Position numbers and translations under genes: made by a program. A stretch of DNA of 64,000 nt from positions 1-64,000 of the forward strand of contig MU270080.1 of NCBI GenBank assembly GCA_021432635.1, written 5' to 3'. Numbering within the stretch: position 1 is the stretch's first letter; each line of letters starts with the position of its first letter. Origin of the DNA: Thozetella sp. PMI_491 (taxonomy: Eukaryota; Ascomycota; Sordariomycetes; Chaetosphaeriales; Chaetosphaeriaceae). The notes below the pieces were generated by a model. That model ran no database searches, was not told the DNA's origin, and worked only from the letters and a program-made list of their open reading frames with translations. Positions 21,946 to 31,350 of this stretch are shown here, in pieces.

Positions 21946-22035
21946 TCAACGCCGTTTTCTCGTCTCCACCGCTTGGATGAATAATGACTTGGCCTCTTTC
22001 AGTCGGCCGTAGTTGAACATCACCATAGCTGGCCA
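21946..22035 (-). pseudogene. Tetratricopeptide (TPR) repeat relic
   Basis: The minus-strand translation contains YGRLKEAKSLFIQAVETRKR, a good match to a kinesin-light-chain-type TPR helix pair as found in the repeat domain of fungal NLR/TPR proteins. It stops directly after the second arginine, and the usual next segment (G..HP.TL) is lost or out of frame. No start, no NACHT/NB-ARC part and no further complete repeats are found nearby. It is best read as a remnant of a once longer TPR gene. Confidence 0.5.
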
Positions 22036-22171
22036 GGATTCGGGAAGCCGGGTGAACTCACTTGGATCGCTATCCAAGACAGGGAGGCCGAAGTCGGCAA
22101 CCTTGGTACTACTCAAACGCTTACTAAGGTACGGAGGCTCAAAGCCCGCGCACCTATTGCCTCCCAGGCTG

Positions 22172-22219
22172 AAAGTGCACAACTAAGAAAGTGCACAACT
22201 AAGAAAGTGCACAACTAAG
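22172..22219. repeat. 16-bp tandem repeat, three perfect copies
   Basis: The unit aaagtgcacaactaag is repeated three times without a mismatch at 22172-22187, 22188-22203 and 22204-22219. The unit includes the palindrome GTGCAC. It lies between the TPR relic and the PAN/Apple-like gene, about 160 bases before that gene's ATG. Confidence 0.9.
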
Positions 22220-22376
22220 ATCTACAGTGAGTTCCTGGTGGGCTATACCCCGCTTTCTGACCAGGAACTACGTCCAGTTGTCTGTGTTTCCTTCTCCTAG
22301 CCTTCTTTCTTTCCTTAGTGCAGGTGTAAAGCGGTTAGCTTCGAACAAGTTCGTCGTCACGAGCAAGCAAGAGGAC

Positions 22377-23243
22377 ATGGCGTCCAATCAAGGATCGACC
22401 TCTCGAGACAACGGGCCCTTTCCGTACCCGGAGCCGGGTTTGGAACTATATCAGCCGGCAGAACGAGAACAGCAACATCAGTACTACGCATATGCCGGTC
22501 CGAACGTAGTAAAGCCGCTGCAGTCCACCTCGCCAACTATCAACCAACAACCCTACGCGCCGTCATCTCAGGCTCAGCCAGGGCACTATCAAGCAGAGGA
22601 TTCGACACGATTAAAGGGGAGAAAAATAATAGGTATCAGATGGAGCAAGTTCTGGGTCGGTCTCACTGTGATTGTTACCATAGCGATTATTGCTGTGCTT
22701 GCCGGCACTTTAGGGGCGTCTCTGAACGGGGACTTGAAGACGTCTAAGAAGTAAGTAACGAAAAGCGAGTGATCTTGTTGCCGCCTAACTGATACAATTT
22801 TGTGCAGCGATGTGCCTCCTCCCGCCTCGAGCGACACCCTGGCGCTAAGCAGAGCATCTTCCACTGTCTTATCGACTTCAAGCCAAGCATCCTCATCCTC
22901 CAGTGCCCCGCCGACCTCCACTCCTAGTATAACTACCGTCGCTGGCCCTGATGGAATCTCTATCCAATGCCCCTCGGCCGACGGACTCAGCTATACCGCT
23001 GCTGGAAATAAGACCTTCAAGCGAATATGTAACTACGATTTCGTGCTTAACGATATATATAATGTAACGGTCAAGACAATGGAAGAATGTATGGATTCTT
23101 GCGCATCGAGCTCTAAGTGTGTCGGGGCGACCTGGGACTATGCTGGCTTGCTAGGCCCCGAGAGCCACTTCTGCTTTGTGAAAGATTTCATCGGTATCAA
23201 GTCCGCGGCACAGAACGTGGAGAGCGCCATGTTGCTGCAATAG
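22377..23243 (+). CDS. Single-pass membrane protein with extracellular PAN/Apple-like domain
   Basis: Exons 22377-22750 and 22808-23243 (GTAAGT...TGTGCAG, 57-bp intron, phase 2) give 269 aa. A cytosolic Pro/Gln/Tyr-rich N-terminal tail (about 1-85) precedes one membrane helix (FWVGLTVIVTIAIIAVLAGT); an outer Ser/Thr/Pro-rich stalk follows. The C-terminal domain has CNYDF, the central ECMDSCASSSKCVGATW and a final Cys in HFCFVKD, the pattern of fungal PAN/Apple-like modules that bind carbohydrate or protein. This is a type II topology with a cytosolic N terminus. Such proteins are common and uncharacterised in filamentous ascomycetes. The 16-bp tandem repeat lies in its upstream region. Confidence 0.83.
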
Positions 23244-23671
23244 GCGTGGCAGCTTTGTCGAGCGGGCTGCAATGGGGCGGCCTTCGAGGAAGTTCAGACG
23301 ATCAAAGTGGTGTGGCTGGAGTACTCGAACGCATGGACTGGGTCATGTCCCTTGCGACATAGGAGAATTTACTATAATGCTAGCAGGCTTGTGATACTAA
23401 GCAGTATACAGGAGTGGGAAGCACTAGCTTCCGCCCCACCTTGAGGTTCCCAATCGAAGCATCCCTCACCGTCTCCTTTAGCTACCCACTTACCCAATAG
23501 ATCACAGCTTCACGGAACATATTCGCTAGCTGAAGTCACAGTTAAAATATCTTTGAGAGCCCTCACATTTTGTGAAGTGAACATTAGGACTGCCGATCAG
23601 TTGCATGAGCAAGAGCCCAATTTATCGTCTTCCGGCTACATATGTGTTCGAGTTGACTACCTGTTTACCGA
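23244..23671. other. Convergent intergenic region
   Basis: This holds the 3' flanks of the PAN/Apple-like gene (+) and the thioesterase gene (-). Nothing else was recognised. Confidence 0.5.
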
Positions 23672-24343
23672 TCACAGCTTGTGTTTTGGAAACGATATCC
23701 AAAGTCCATCGCAGCGGGCATATTCAGCCCCATCTTTTCCTTCCACCGTAACGCGCAATAACATCTTTTTGCCCTCGATCTTGTCTAGAACGGCCGTGAC
23801 TACCACGACCTGTGGAGTCGCTATGGTTTTCTTCAGCACCATGTTCATGCCCGCCGTCATGAACCCACCCACGCTGTCCAAATCTAGCAGGTTTGGAGGG
23901 AGAGGTCCCGCCCTCTTCTCTCGCTGTTGTACCGCGCTGTTTATCAATAGAAAGTTTCCCATCGCTTCATCGATAATGGCGGCGACAAGACCGCCGTGCG
24001 CCGTGCCATTGAAGCCGTTCACGCCGGGCTGAAGATCGAATATAAGCGAGGACGACTGTATGTGAAGCTGTTTGTTGGAGTCTGAGCTGTGCGAAGTCGA
24101 GATTTTATCCGGATTGTCCGGATGAGACACATGGGTGTCCTTGTAGAACCCAATACACTCCGGGATGGCGTCGGGTGCGCGCAATAGCTTTCGGAACAGC
24201 TGATCCTGCGTAGGGATCATCCCGAGGGGGGCTTCTTGAGGCGCGCGAGAGGATGGGACAAAGGTCACAACCCCGGGTTGGCTAAGAAGATCCGCACACC
24301 ATGGTACTTCCTCCAAACGCGACCCAGCTCTCGGCTGAGGCAT
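23672..24343 (-). CDS. Hotdog-fold acyl-CoA thioesterase family protein (4HBT/PaaI-like)
   Basis: A single exon of 223 aa starts with ATG at 24343. Members hydrolyse acyl-CoA thioesters. The hotdog helix motif NGTAHGGLVAAIIDEAMG is present at about 112-129, with the HGG and the acidic residue expected at the active site. A beta-strand core follows (TAGMNMVLKKTIATPQVVVVTAVL...KKMLLRVTVEGKDG). The N-terminal about 75 residues are less conserved in type. No clear mitochondrial or peroxisomal signal is seen, though the C terminus ends in KHKL, a weak resemblance to a type-1 peroxisomal signal. It is divergently arranged with the mpaB-like oxygenase, across 755 bases. Confidence 0.86.
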   Translation of the reverse strand: MPQPRAGSRLEEVPWCADLLSQPGVVTFVPSSRAPQEAPLGMIPTQDQLFRKLLRAPDAIPECIGFYKDTHVSHPDNPDKISTSHSSDSNKQLHIQSSSLIFDLQPGVNGFNGTAHGGLVAAIIDEAMGNFLLINSAVQQREKRAGPLPPNLLDLDSVGGFMTAGMNMVLKKTIATPQVVVVTAVLDKIEGKKMLLRVTVEGKDGAEYARCDGLWISFPKHKL

Positions 24344-25098
24344 TGTCTAGTCGGAGGCTGTTGGTGTGACAGGGATTGAAAGAGGAATTCCAGGTGAGGG
24401 TATGAAAGATAATCTCGCCAAATGCGTTGGGAATTGATGACTATATCATCGGCCACCGAAGTACAGCGCACCACAAGACCGTGGGCGGGTCGTGGTGAGT
24501 TATATAATCGCGGCATTCTCTTTTCACATGAGATGGATCTGTCGGATAAAGTCCCGATTAGGAAACCATTCAGTAGCTCTCTCAAAACCAAAGCACTCGC
24601 TATCCTTCTCAAAGGGCTAGATCTTACCTACGGATCTAGGCTTATGTTTTAGCCCGGGTTTGCGGGGAAGTTGCCTCATCTAGACCGCTTTACGGTGCAC
24701 ACGACGAGACGAGGATACTAGACTAGGATCAAGAATCGGCTTTAGAGCCCAACACGAAGCATATGAACCAAGCATCAATCATCCTCGGCCACTCAATTGC
24801 TAATATGTAAGTCATATGCTAGCTTCGCTTTCATCCATACTTCCGTGGGCCCCATATTAGCTGTTTTCACAAGCATTACAACGGTTATGCCCCACTTAGA
24901 ATCTCTCGATTACAATATCAACTCTAGCCTCGGCCGACAGAATATTCTTGGCAATTCATCAACATTTCTATCCCCTCTAATCCATGGCAGACACATGATG
25001 GCCAAGTCTCGGCATCCAGGTAGATAAAAGGTCTCCTTGGTGCGTATCATCCACTGTATAGCATATTGTCTCTGTTACCAGATCTCCCTCTGTCCACG
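24344..25098. other. Divergent promoter region (thioesterase / mpaB-like oxygenase)
   Basis: A 755-base divergent intergenic region without a recognisable gene. It could hold shared control elements for the two flanking enzymes; no specific site was identified. Confidence 0.5.
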
Positions 25099-26476
25099 AT
25101 GGCTATCATCCTTCTCGGTTATACGCTAAGTATGGACGCATTTTGGATGAATTGGAGTATATTCGCAGGCATTGCTACTGCGTATTTGGTTCTAGTCCGA
25201 CTTCTTCGCTACCGGCGCGTGGAGCGGATTACATCTCGCTTTGAGTCGCGAAATCGGCCACTATCGAGCATGACCACCCACGAAGCATTTGATATCATGA
25301 CGCAAATGCAAGAACTCGAGTTTCCATCCTCGATGAGCAAGGCGCGAACAATAGCATTGCTCAAGGTCGGTGTCCATTTCTGTCCTGTTCCAGAATATGC
25401 TGTGAATATTAAACTTGCACAAGGCGGGCGGCATCCCAACAATGTCGAAACTATTTGCGGCTACCGGCCAAAACAACCGGAAGAACTCGGGAAAGCGTGC
25501 GACAGATACAGAGATTCTACTGCGAGAAGTACAGACCAAAGAGAGAGACTCAGATCGCTACATCAAAGCCGTTGCTAGGATGAACTGGCTCCATGAGCGT
25601 TACCGCCAGGCCGGTAAGATCTTGGACGAGGATCTTTTACACACTCTGGGGGACAATGTCGTCGAGATCATGCGCATTATTGATGCCAGCGAGTGGAGAA
25701 AGCTTAGCAATGTGGAGGTGTGTGCTGTTGGCATCTTTCACAAGAATTTGGGCGAAGACATGGGGATCTCATTCGCGCCTCTGCCATCGAGCCAGGTCGG
25801 CTGGCAAGACGGGCTTCATTTCGCCATGGAGCTCCGTGACTGGACGTTGGGGTACGAGAAACTAGTAGCAAAGCCGGCGAGCACGAACGATCAGTACGCG
25901 CGAGTATATGTCGACGGTGCCACGGCGCGCCTTCCGAAAATTGTCACCGTTTTTCTGAGGAAGACCATCGGATTCGAACTCGACGACATAATGCGAGCTA
26001 GTCTCAAGTATGTGGATGGGTTCTCCCCTACCACTTGGTATCAGATACTAACTGCGAGGACAATAAGCATCGAATCACCGGGCCCCCTCCTCTCCGTTCT
26101 TCTAGTTGTTCGCCGTGAACTGCGAAAACTGGCGTTACGGCACCTTTATCTTCCGAGACCAGCACTCTGGGCTGCTAAATTGGTCGAAGAGGAGCCGGAT
26201 GCAAAGACTGGGCTCCACCACTTCTCCCAGCACACCTTGCAGCCTTGGTATGTGAAGCCCACATTGCTAAATAAATGGGGCCCTACAGGGCTCTTCTTCC
26301 GAGCTGTTGGCGGCAAGGCTCCCGGCTCCCAAGGAGAGAGGTTCCATCCCAATGGCTACGATTTGAGAACCATTGGACCTCAGCCACAAGAAGGAAAAGG
26401 GTTAGAGGAGATGTCCGCAACGGCGAAATTTCTGAAAACCCGCGGCTCCGATAAATGTCCTTTCCCGCATAATTAA
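25099..26476 (+). CDS. mpaB-type ER-bound oxygenase (DUF2236 / rubber-oxygenase-like family)
   Basis: Exons 25099-25365 and 25424-26476 (58-bp intron with a weak GTCGGT donor, phase 0) give 439 aa. The family includes MpaB, which with partner enzymes cleaves the farnesyl side chain in mycophenolic acid biosynthesis; distant members are heme-containing latex oxygenases. An N-terminal membrane anchor (FAGIATAYLVLVRLL) is followed by a basic RYRRVERI. Family features follow in order: AGGIPTMSKL across the splice, KRATDTEILL, ARMNWLHERYRQAGKI, LLHTLGDNVVEI, EWRKLSNVEVCAVGIFHKNLG and WQDGLHFAMELRDW. ATGs upstream at 25066 or downstream at 25132 are alternatives for the start. Its substrate here is unknown. 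Pairing with an acyl-CoA thioesterase suggests oxidative chain cleavage followed by acyl processing (inference). Confidence 0.87.
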
Positions 26477-27021
26477 GACATAGAAAGATCTTGACTTTGG
26501 GTTCATGTACCTTACTTCCCCGAATTTATAGCTATAGAACTTGGTATATCTACCTTACTTTTACAGAATTGAATATATACATAGAAGTCATCAATGTTTC
26601 GTTTAGTCTTTTGCTTTGATAGAAACTTAATACACACATTCTTGCTAGTGTGGATGTGGTATTCGATTCAAAGCGAAGTAGTGGCTAAAGTGGCAAGCTT
26701 ACCAATCATGTACTTTAATCGCGAAAGAGCCGCAGGTGTCTCAAAATTACGGAAGTGATTGTCTCAGTTGTCGGCTAATACATGTCAAGCCGCCCTTGGC
26801 TGCTGTTTGGCAAACCTTGGAATTTTCATTTATATACTCCGCTTTATCGCCTGGTCAAGTGCTAGGCTCAGACCAACGTAGGGTATAAAGTGTGTTGATA
26901 CAGCTACCAGTTTCTTGCCAGTGAGCTAGCAGGTAGGAAAGAAACTACTCGAGGGAAATATGTTAACCGCCCTCTATATAGTAGCACTCTCACTCTCCCT
27001 ATACCACTCAGCAAAGCCACA
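26477..27021. other. Intergenic, AT-rich
   Basis: Polyadenylation-type AT-rich sequence after the mpaB-like gene, then a promoter-like stretch (ctatatag near 26974) before the decayed SDR. No gene recognised. Confidence 0.45.
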
Positions 27022-28062
27022 ATGTCTATAACAGTTTTAGTTATCGGTGTGTCTTCTCGAAACTACCTATTGTCCCATCAATAACGGTCTGCTCACCTAT
27101 CTCTCACCTCCAGGTGTGAAGCTCGGTAGAAGCCTTCAACTCATGCGAGCCTTATACGCAGGAGATAGACTGCTATAGGCTCGGTCCGCCCAGAAACCTT
27201 GGATTCGGATGATCCATCAATCGCCGAGGTAGGCTCCGTTCCTGTTGCCTGCCCCGATTCATGTTGGGCGATAAAGGACCGGCTCAATCTCTTACCTTAT
27301 ACATTATAGTTCAAAGAAATAGCCTCGGATATTGTCCAAATAGATTACAAGAATGAAAAGACCATCCGGGAGGTACCCGTGAGATTCCAGGCTGACAATG
27401 TTCAACAAGACATGCTGGTGATCTATGGCGGTAATATCTCGATCCACTGGCATTCCCAAACATGGTGCTGATCGAACGACTTGAGGTGCCCTACTTCTTC
27501 CTTATGAATGGCGAGCGCACGGGTAGGACGACATGATGGAGAGGTTTCAGGTTATCGCTTTAGTCGGTTAGAAGTAACTGTAGGTACTTTCCCTGTCGAC
27601 ACTAATGAGCCAGGGAGCCGTTGCTCGTGGCAAAACACTTTCTCTCCATCATCAAGAAGGACGGCTCAGGGAAACTGATTTACATCACATCTAAAACTGG
27701 AAGCATTGGAGGTGGGTCCATTTACTATATGGCACCTTTTAGGGGGTTCCCATAGCTGCTCGGCCCACTAAGTCGAGCACGGCTAGCGCAGGATCGTGGC
27801 GGGGAGTTCATCGGCTACCGAATGGTCAAGGCGGCAAGTTAACCAACAAGTCAAAACGCTCGCGCTCGCCTTTGCCGAAGAGGGAATACCGGTGACCGCC
27901 CTCGTCTTTGAACCGGGGCTTATCAAGACCAAGTTGACGGGTTGGCGCGGCCGTGTGGACATTGAGGTGTCGTGCACAGGCGCCGTTGATATCATTGAGA
28001 GGCTCCGACCAGACCAGTCAGGGTCCTTTCTGACCTGGAAAGGGGAGATCCTTCTTTGGTAA
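27022..28062 (+). pseudogene. Decayed short-chain dehydrogenase gene
   Basis: An ATG at 27022 opens MSITVLVIG, a Rossmann first strand, and splices plausibly (G|GTGTGT...CTCCAG) to a helix that soon hits a stop. Further SDR pieces follow in changing frames: a middle strand/helix near 27310-27430, LLVAKHFLSIIKKDGSGKL with YITSKTGSIGG near 27615-27715, a catalytic-region YRMVKAAS at about 27813-27836 that ends in a stop, and, in another frame, VKTLALAFAEEGIPVTALVF with a C-terminal tail ending at 28062. Order and spacing fit one SDR, but stops and at least two frame changes cannot all be explained by introns. The likely active-site region is split. It is a host gene remnant beside the intact mpaB-like oxygenase and could once have belonged to the same pathway. 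Confidence 0.7.
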
Positions 28063-28592
28063 ATTAAATAGGAGGTACCGATGGGACGACTCTCCAGCGA
28101 TTGCGGGGTTTGTTGTTGTCGTTGCACAAAAGGACTAGTTGATGTGCAGCGTGCTCAGTCCGTGCAAAGGCACCTTTATTTCCGGGAAGTGGGCGACGAT
28201 GGGAGGCTAAGGTATGTTTCGGTGTATTGCGACCTGGGTATAGTATAAGCCGGCTGCAATTGCCGTGCTTGGTTCGTTGCAACGCCTCCGCAACTCCGCT
28301 CCGAAGGCGACACTTGAGGTGGAGGGCCTCCACGTTGGCGGATACTTAGGGCCGATCAGCTAAGGAGCGATGTCCACCAAGATCGAAGAAATAGCGCCGA
28401 CGCCGGTTGTTTGTAGTCCGCCCGGCAATTAATTTTCCAGCCGTTTGATTCCCCCCTGCTGTAGCATGAGATCATAAATATCATGTATAGGTCATTAATA
28501 GCCGCTCCGGGTACCGCTCCCAGTACTAGGTCTGTGATAGTCTGTGCAGGACCCAGGAACTTGTCGTCTTGTTTGTACCAACGAACAACAAG
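28063..28592. other. Intergenic / tannase promoter region
   Basis: No gene recognised. It ends with a TATA-like element about 115 bases before the tannase-family start. Confidence 0.45.
28474..28480 (+). promoter_or_regulatory. TATA-like element of the tannase-family gene
   Basis: ataaata lies about 115 bases upstream of the ATG at 28593, the expected distance for a fungal core promoter. Confidence 0.4.
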
Positions 28593-30218
28593 ATGCGTGC
28601 TCATACGGTCGCCATTCTGGCCGCTGCCACTCTCGGAGAATCTGCCGTAGGCCTCTCCAGCGGAAATTGTTCAGCAGCCACATTTGTACACGCGCTCCCC
28701 AGCAATGCAGTGATCGAGAACGTCACAGCGGTCGCGCAGAACGGCAGCTTTGGCGAGGGCGCGTCAAACCTTGGCTACCCGGCCATCCCTACTAGCTTGC
28801 CCCAGCTCTGCGCTGTCATCGTCAAGGTTACCTCTTCGCCATCCTCGTCCTTCCGCTTCGGCTTGCTGCTACCGGCGGAATGGAACTCGCGATTCCTCGA
28901 GATTGGCAACGGAGGGTTCGCCGGCGGTATCAACTGGAACGACGCAGCAACTGGCGCGCGATACGGGTTCGCTACCGCCAGCACAGACACCGGCCACAAT
29001 GCCACGGCCGAGGACGGCTCCTGGGCGCTGAACGCTCCTGAGAAGCTGATCGACTGGGGATGGCGCGCGATCCACGGCACGGCGGCCATTGCAAAGGACA
29101 TGGCCAATGCCTACTACAGCAGCCCAGTACAATACGCGTACTACTCAGGGTGCTCGACTGGTGGCCGCCAAGGCTTGAGAGAAGCGCAGCTGTATCCTGA
29201 TACGTTCGACGGCCTGCTCGTTGGCGCCCCTGCTTGGTGGACCTCCCATCTCCAGCCCTGGACCACCTGGACTGGCGCCCTCAATCTGCCCATCAACGGG
29301 ACGAACCACTTCGACGTGTCTCTGCTGACAGCGCTCGCGACTGAGATCGTGAAGCAATGCGATTCAGCAGACGGCGTCAAAGATGGCATCATCAGCGCCC
29401 CCGACCTGTGCGAGTTCAACTACGCGGCCTTGGACTGTAGTACACCCGGCGCCAATGCTTCTGCATGCTTCACAGCCGCCCAGCTAGAAACGGTCAAGGC
29501 ACTCCACGCCCCTTACATCGTGGATGGAAAGCTGGCCATGGCTCCCCTGAAAAAGGGCTCGGAGCGCCAGTGGTCGATCCAGATCGGCGGGCAGGAGCCC
29601 AGCGGGCTCGGAATCGGCTACGAGCGGTACTTCTTGTTCAACGACCCCAGCTACAAGTGGGAACAGTATAACGACAGCGTCATCGGCATTGCCGACCAGG
29701 TGCAGCCTGGGAATGCCACCGCCTATGCGTTCGACATGTCGGCCGTTCGTGACCACGGGGCCAAGATCATCATGTACCACGGCCTCGCCGACGGGTTCAT
29801 CCCGACGGGCAGCTCGGAGCACTTCTACGAAGCGGTGGCCAACGCGACAGGCGGTATCACCTCGCTGAGAGATTGGTTCCGCTTCTTCTTCATCCCGGGC
29901 ATGGGCCACTGCAGCTCCACCTCGGTCGGTGCCCCTTGGTACATCGGCTCCGCCAGCCAAGCCTCGACCTTTACGACCCGGCCGGTGCACTCGGTGCCGG
30001 GCTTCCAGGACAGAAAGCATGACGCTCTCTTGGCGTTAATGAGCTGGGTGGAGAACGGCACCGTAGTCGATAGCCTCGTCGCAACGGTCTGGAAGAACCA
30101 GACAAACCCGGATTCGGGAGTTCTGCGGCAAAGGCCGCTGTGCCCCTATCCGGAGACGTCGAAGTGGGATCGGACTGGAAACATTGATGAAGCCACGTCC
30201 TGGGCATGCACTGCCTAA
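28593..30218 (+). CDS. Secreted tannase / feruloyl esterase family enzyme
   Basis: An intronless 541-aa gene. It should hydrolyse ester bonds of gallotannins or hydroxycinnamate-substituted plant polysaccharides outside the cell. An N-terminal signal peptide (RAHTVAILAAATLGESAVG) is present, with several Asn-glycosylation sequons. Catalytic elements of the tannase family are intact: nucleophile motif GCSTGGR with Ser188 next to Cys187, Asp400 (LADGFIP) and His439 next to Cys440 (GMGHC), which fits the CS-D-HC arrangement known for FaeB/tannases, where a disulfide links the two Cys beside Ser and His. The calcium-loop-like DSADGVKDGIISAP is at about residues 257-270. The frame extends upstream without another ATG, so 28593 is the start. 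It points to a plant-biomass lifestyle. Confidence 0.95.
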   Translation: MRAHTVAILAAATLGESAVGLSSGNCSAATFVHALPSNAVIENVTAVAQNGSFGEGASNLGYPAIPTSLPQLCAVIVKVTSSPSSSFRFGLLLPAEWNSRFLEIGNGGFAGGINWNDAATGARYGFATASTDTGHNATAEDGSWALNAPEKLIDWGWRAIHGTAAIAKDMANAYYSSPVQYAYYSGCSTGGRQGLREAQLYPDTFDGLLVGAPAWWTSHLQPWTTWTGALNLPINGTNHFDVSLLTALATEIVKQCDSADGVKDGIISAPDLCEFNYAALDCSTPGANASACFTAAQLETVKALHAPYIVDGKLAMAPLKKGSERQWSIQIGGQEPSGLGIGYERYFLFNDPSYKWEQYNDSVIGIADQVQPGNATAYAFDMSAVRDHGAKIIMYHGLADGFIPTGSSEHFYEAVANATGGITSLRDWFRFFFIPGMGHCSSTSVGAPWYIGSASQASTFTTRPVHSVPGFQDRKHDALLALMSWVENGTVVDSLVATVWKNQTNPDSGVLRQRPLCPYPETSKWDRTGNIDEATSWACTA

Positions 30219-31350
30219 GCCTAAATGTATTTCCTACACGCCATCACAATCCTTCGGGGCAAGGCAAAGGTCATGAACGAGACCTCGCACGCACTTTGGT
30301 AATAGGTGCTACGGATAATATAAAGAACTAGGCACATGACTAAAACTTTACACCGCCCGTGATGCACTATCATTGATGCCAGTCAAATTGATGGCCTGGA
30401 AGCCACTATACAGCCCTGTAGGCTCGTTGTCAGCACTTTTGGCTCAATGTTGACCCTCGTGACTCTCACCATTGGCTCTTCACAAGGTCGCGGTAGGCTC
30501 CTGGATCTGAGTCAGCTACTTCGGCCGCTGAAAACTGCCTCGTGAGGGATTGCACAGCTGGGGAGGACGAAGGCAGCCTAATGTAGACTCTTGGGGGCAG
30601 TGATAGAAGTAAGGGGGTTTGCCAACGATACCTTGGGCTAGGACATAGGACTACCTTACTTTAGCCTGACTAGGACTGCTGGTCTAGGCTAGCCAGCGTA
30701 TTTCCAGGGTATCAATTATACGCTGCACTACGGATAGATCGTGATCGCTTTGTCCCCACCTAAGGACAGATCGCTTCCGCCCCACATTAACTAGGTAGCT
30801 CGATATCGCCTCCTCGTAGCCTTGTCCGTGGTCAAGACCGGCACGTCGGGTATGGCAGGCACTGCTAGCTAAATGGCTCGTCGCATGCAGCCCAGGAAAG
30901 GGATGGATTGCAATTGGTGACTGCATGGCGTGGAGGCCTGGCTTTGGGGCGGAGCGATGCAGTCAGCTGCAAGGATCGCGGGAGGTTCTGGCGATCCCAG
31001 TGCACTATTGGTGGCAGAGTCAGGCCTTGATTGGCCATGTGTCTTCCCTCCTTGAGCCATATGCACAGGCTCGGTATGAGCCCTGTGAGCTCCTAAATTT
31101 GTACTGTAATGGACCAATCGACCACGTTTTAGATCGGAAGATGACCCCTCCGGGCAGAGCTTCTTCAGCGGTCTCCCAGCCCTGTCGGTCAATCGTGCAA
31201 GAGTCCTGGCCAGCGCCTTGGCATATGTATAGCAGAAGTCCCCGTGAATGCCCGCCTGGTATCTTCAACACTTTTGTAAAAGTATCAATCTCCGCCCTAT
31301 TGCCTCTCGAGTAGCCGTAGGACACTCGCAACCCGCCGTATACCATCAAC
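30219..31350. other. Intergenic
   Basis: 1.1 kb with no recognisable gene; the short open frames on both strands overlap and match nothing. It should carry the promoter of the ankyrin gene. Confidence 0.45.

Noticed and set aside
4031-28062. Full secondary-metabolite cluster
   Set aside because: No PKS, NRPS, terpene cyclase, DMAT or RiPP precursor was recognised, so it is reported only as a tailoring-rich neighbourhood.
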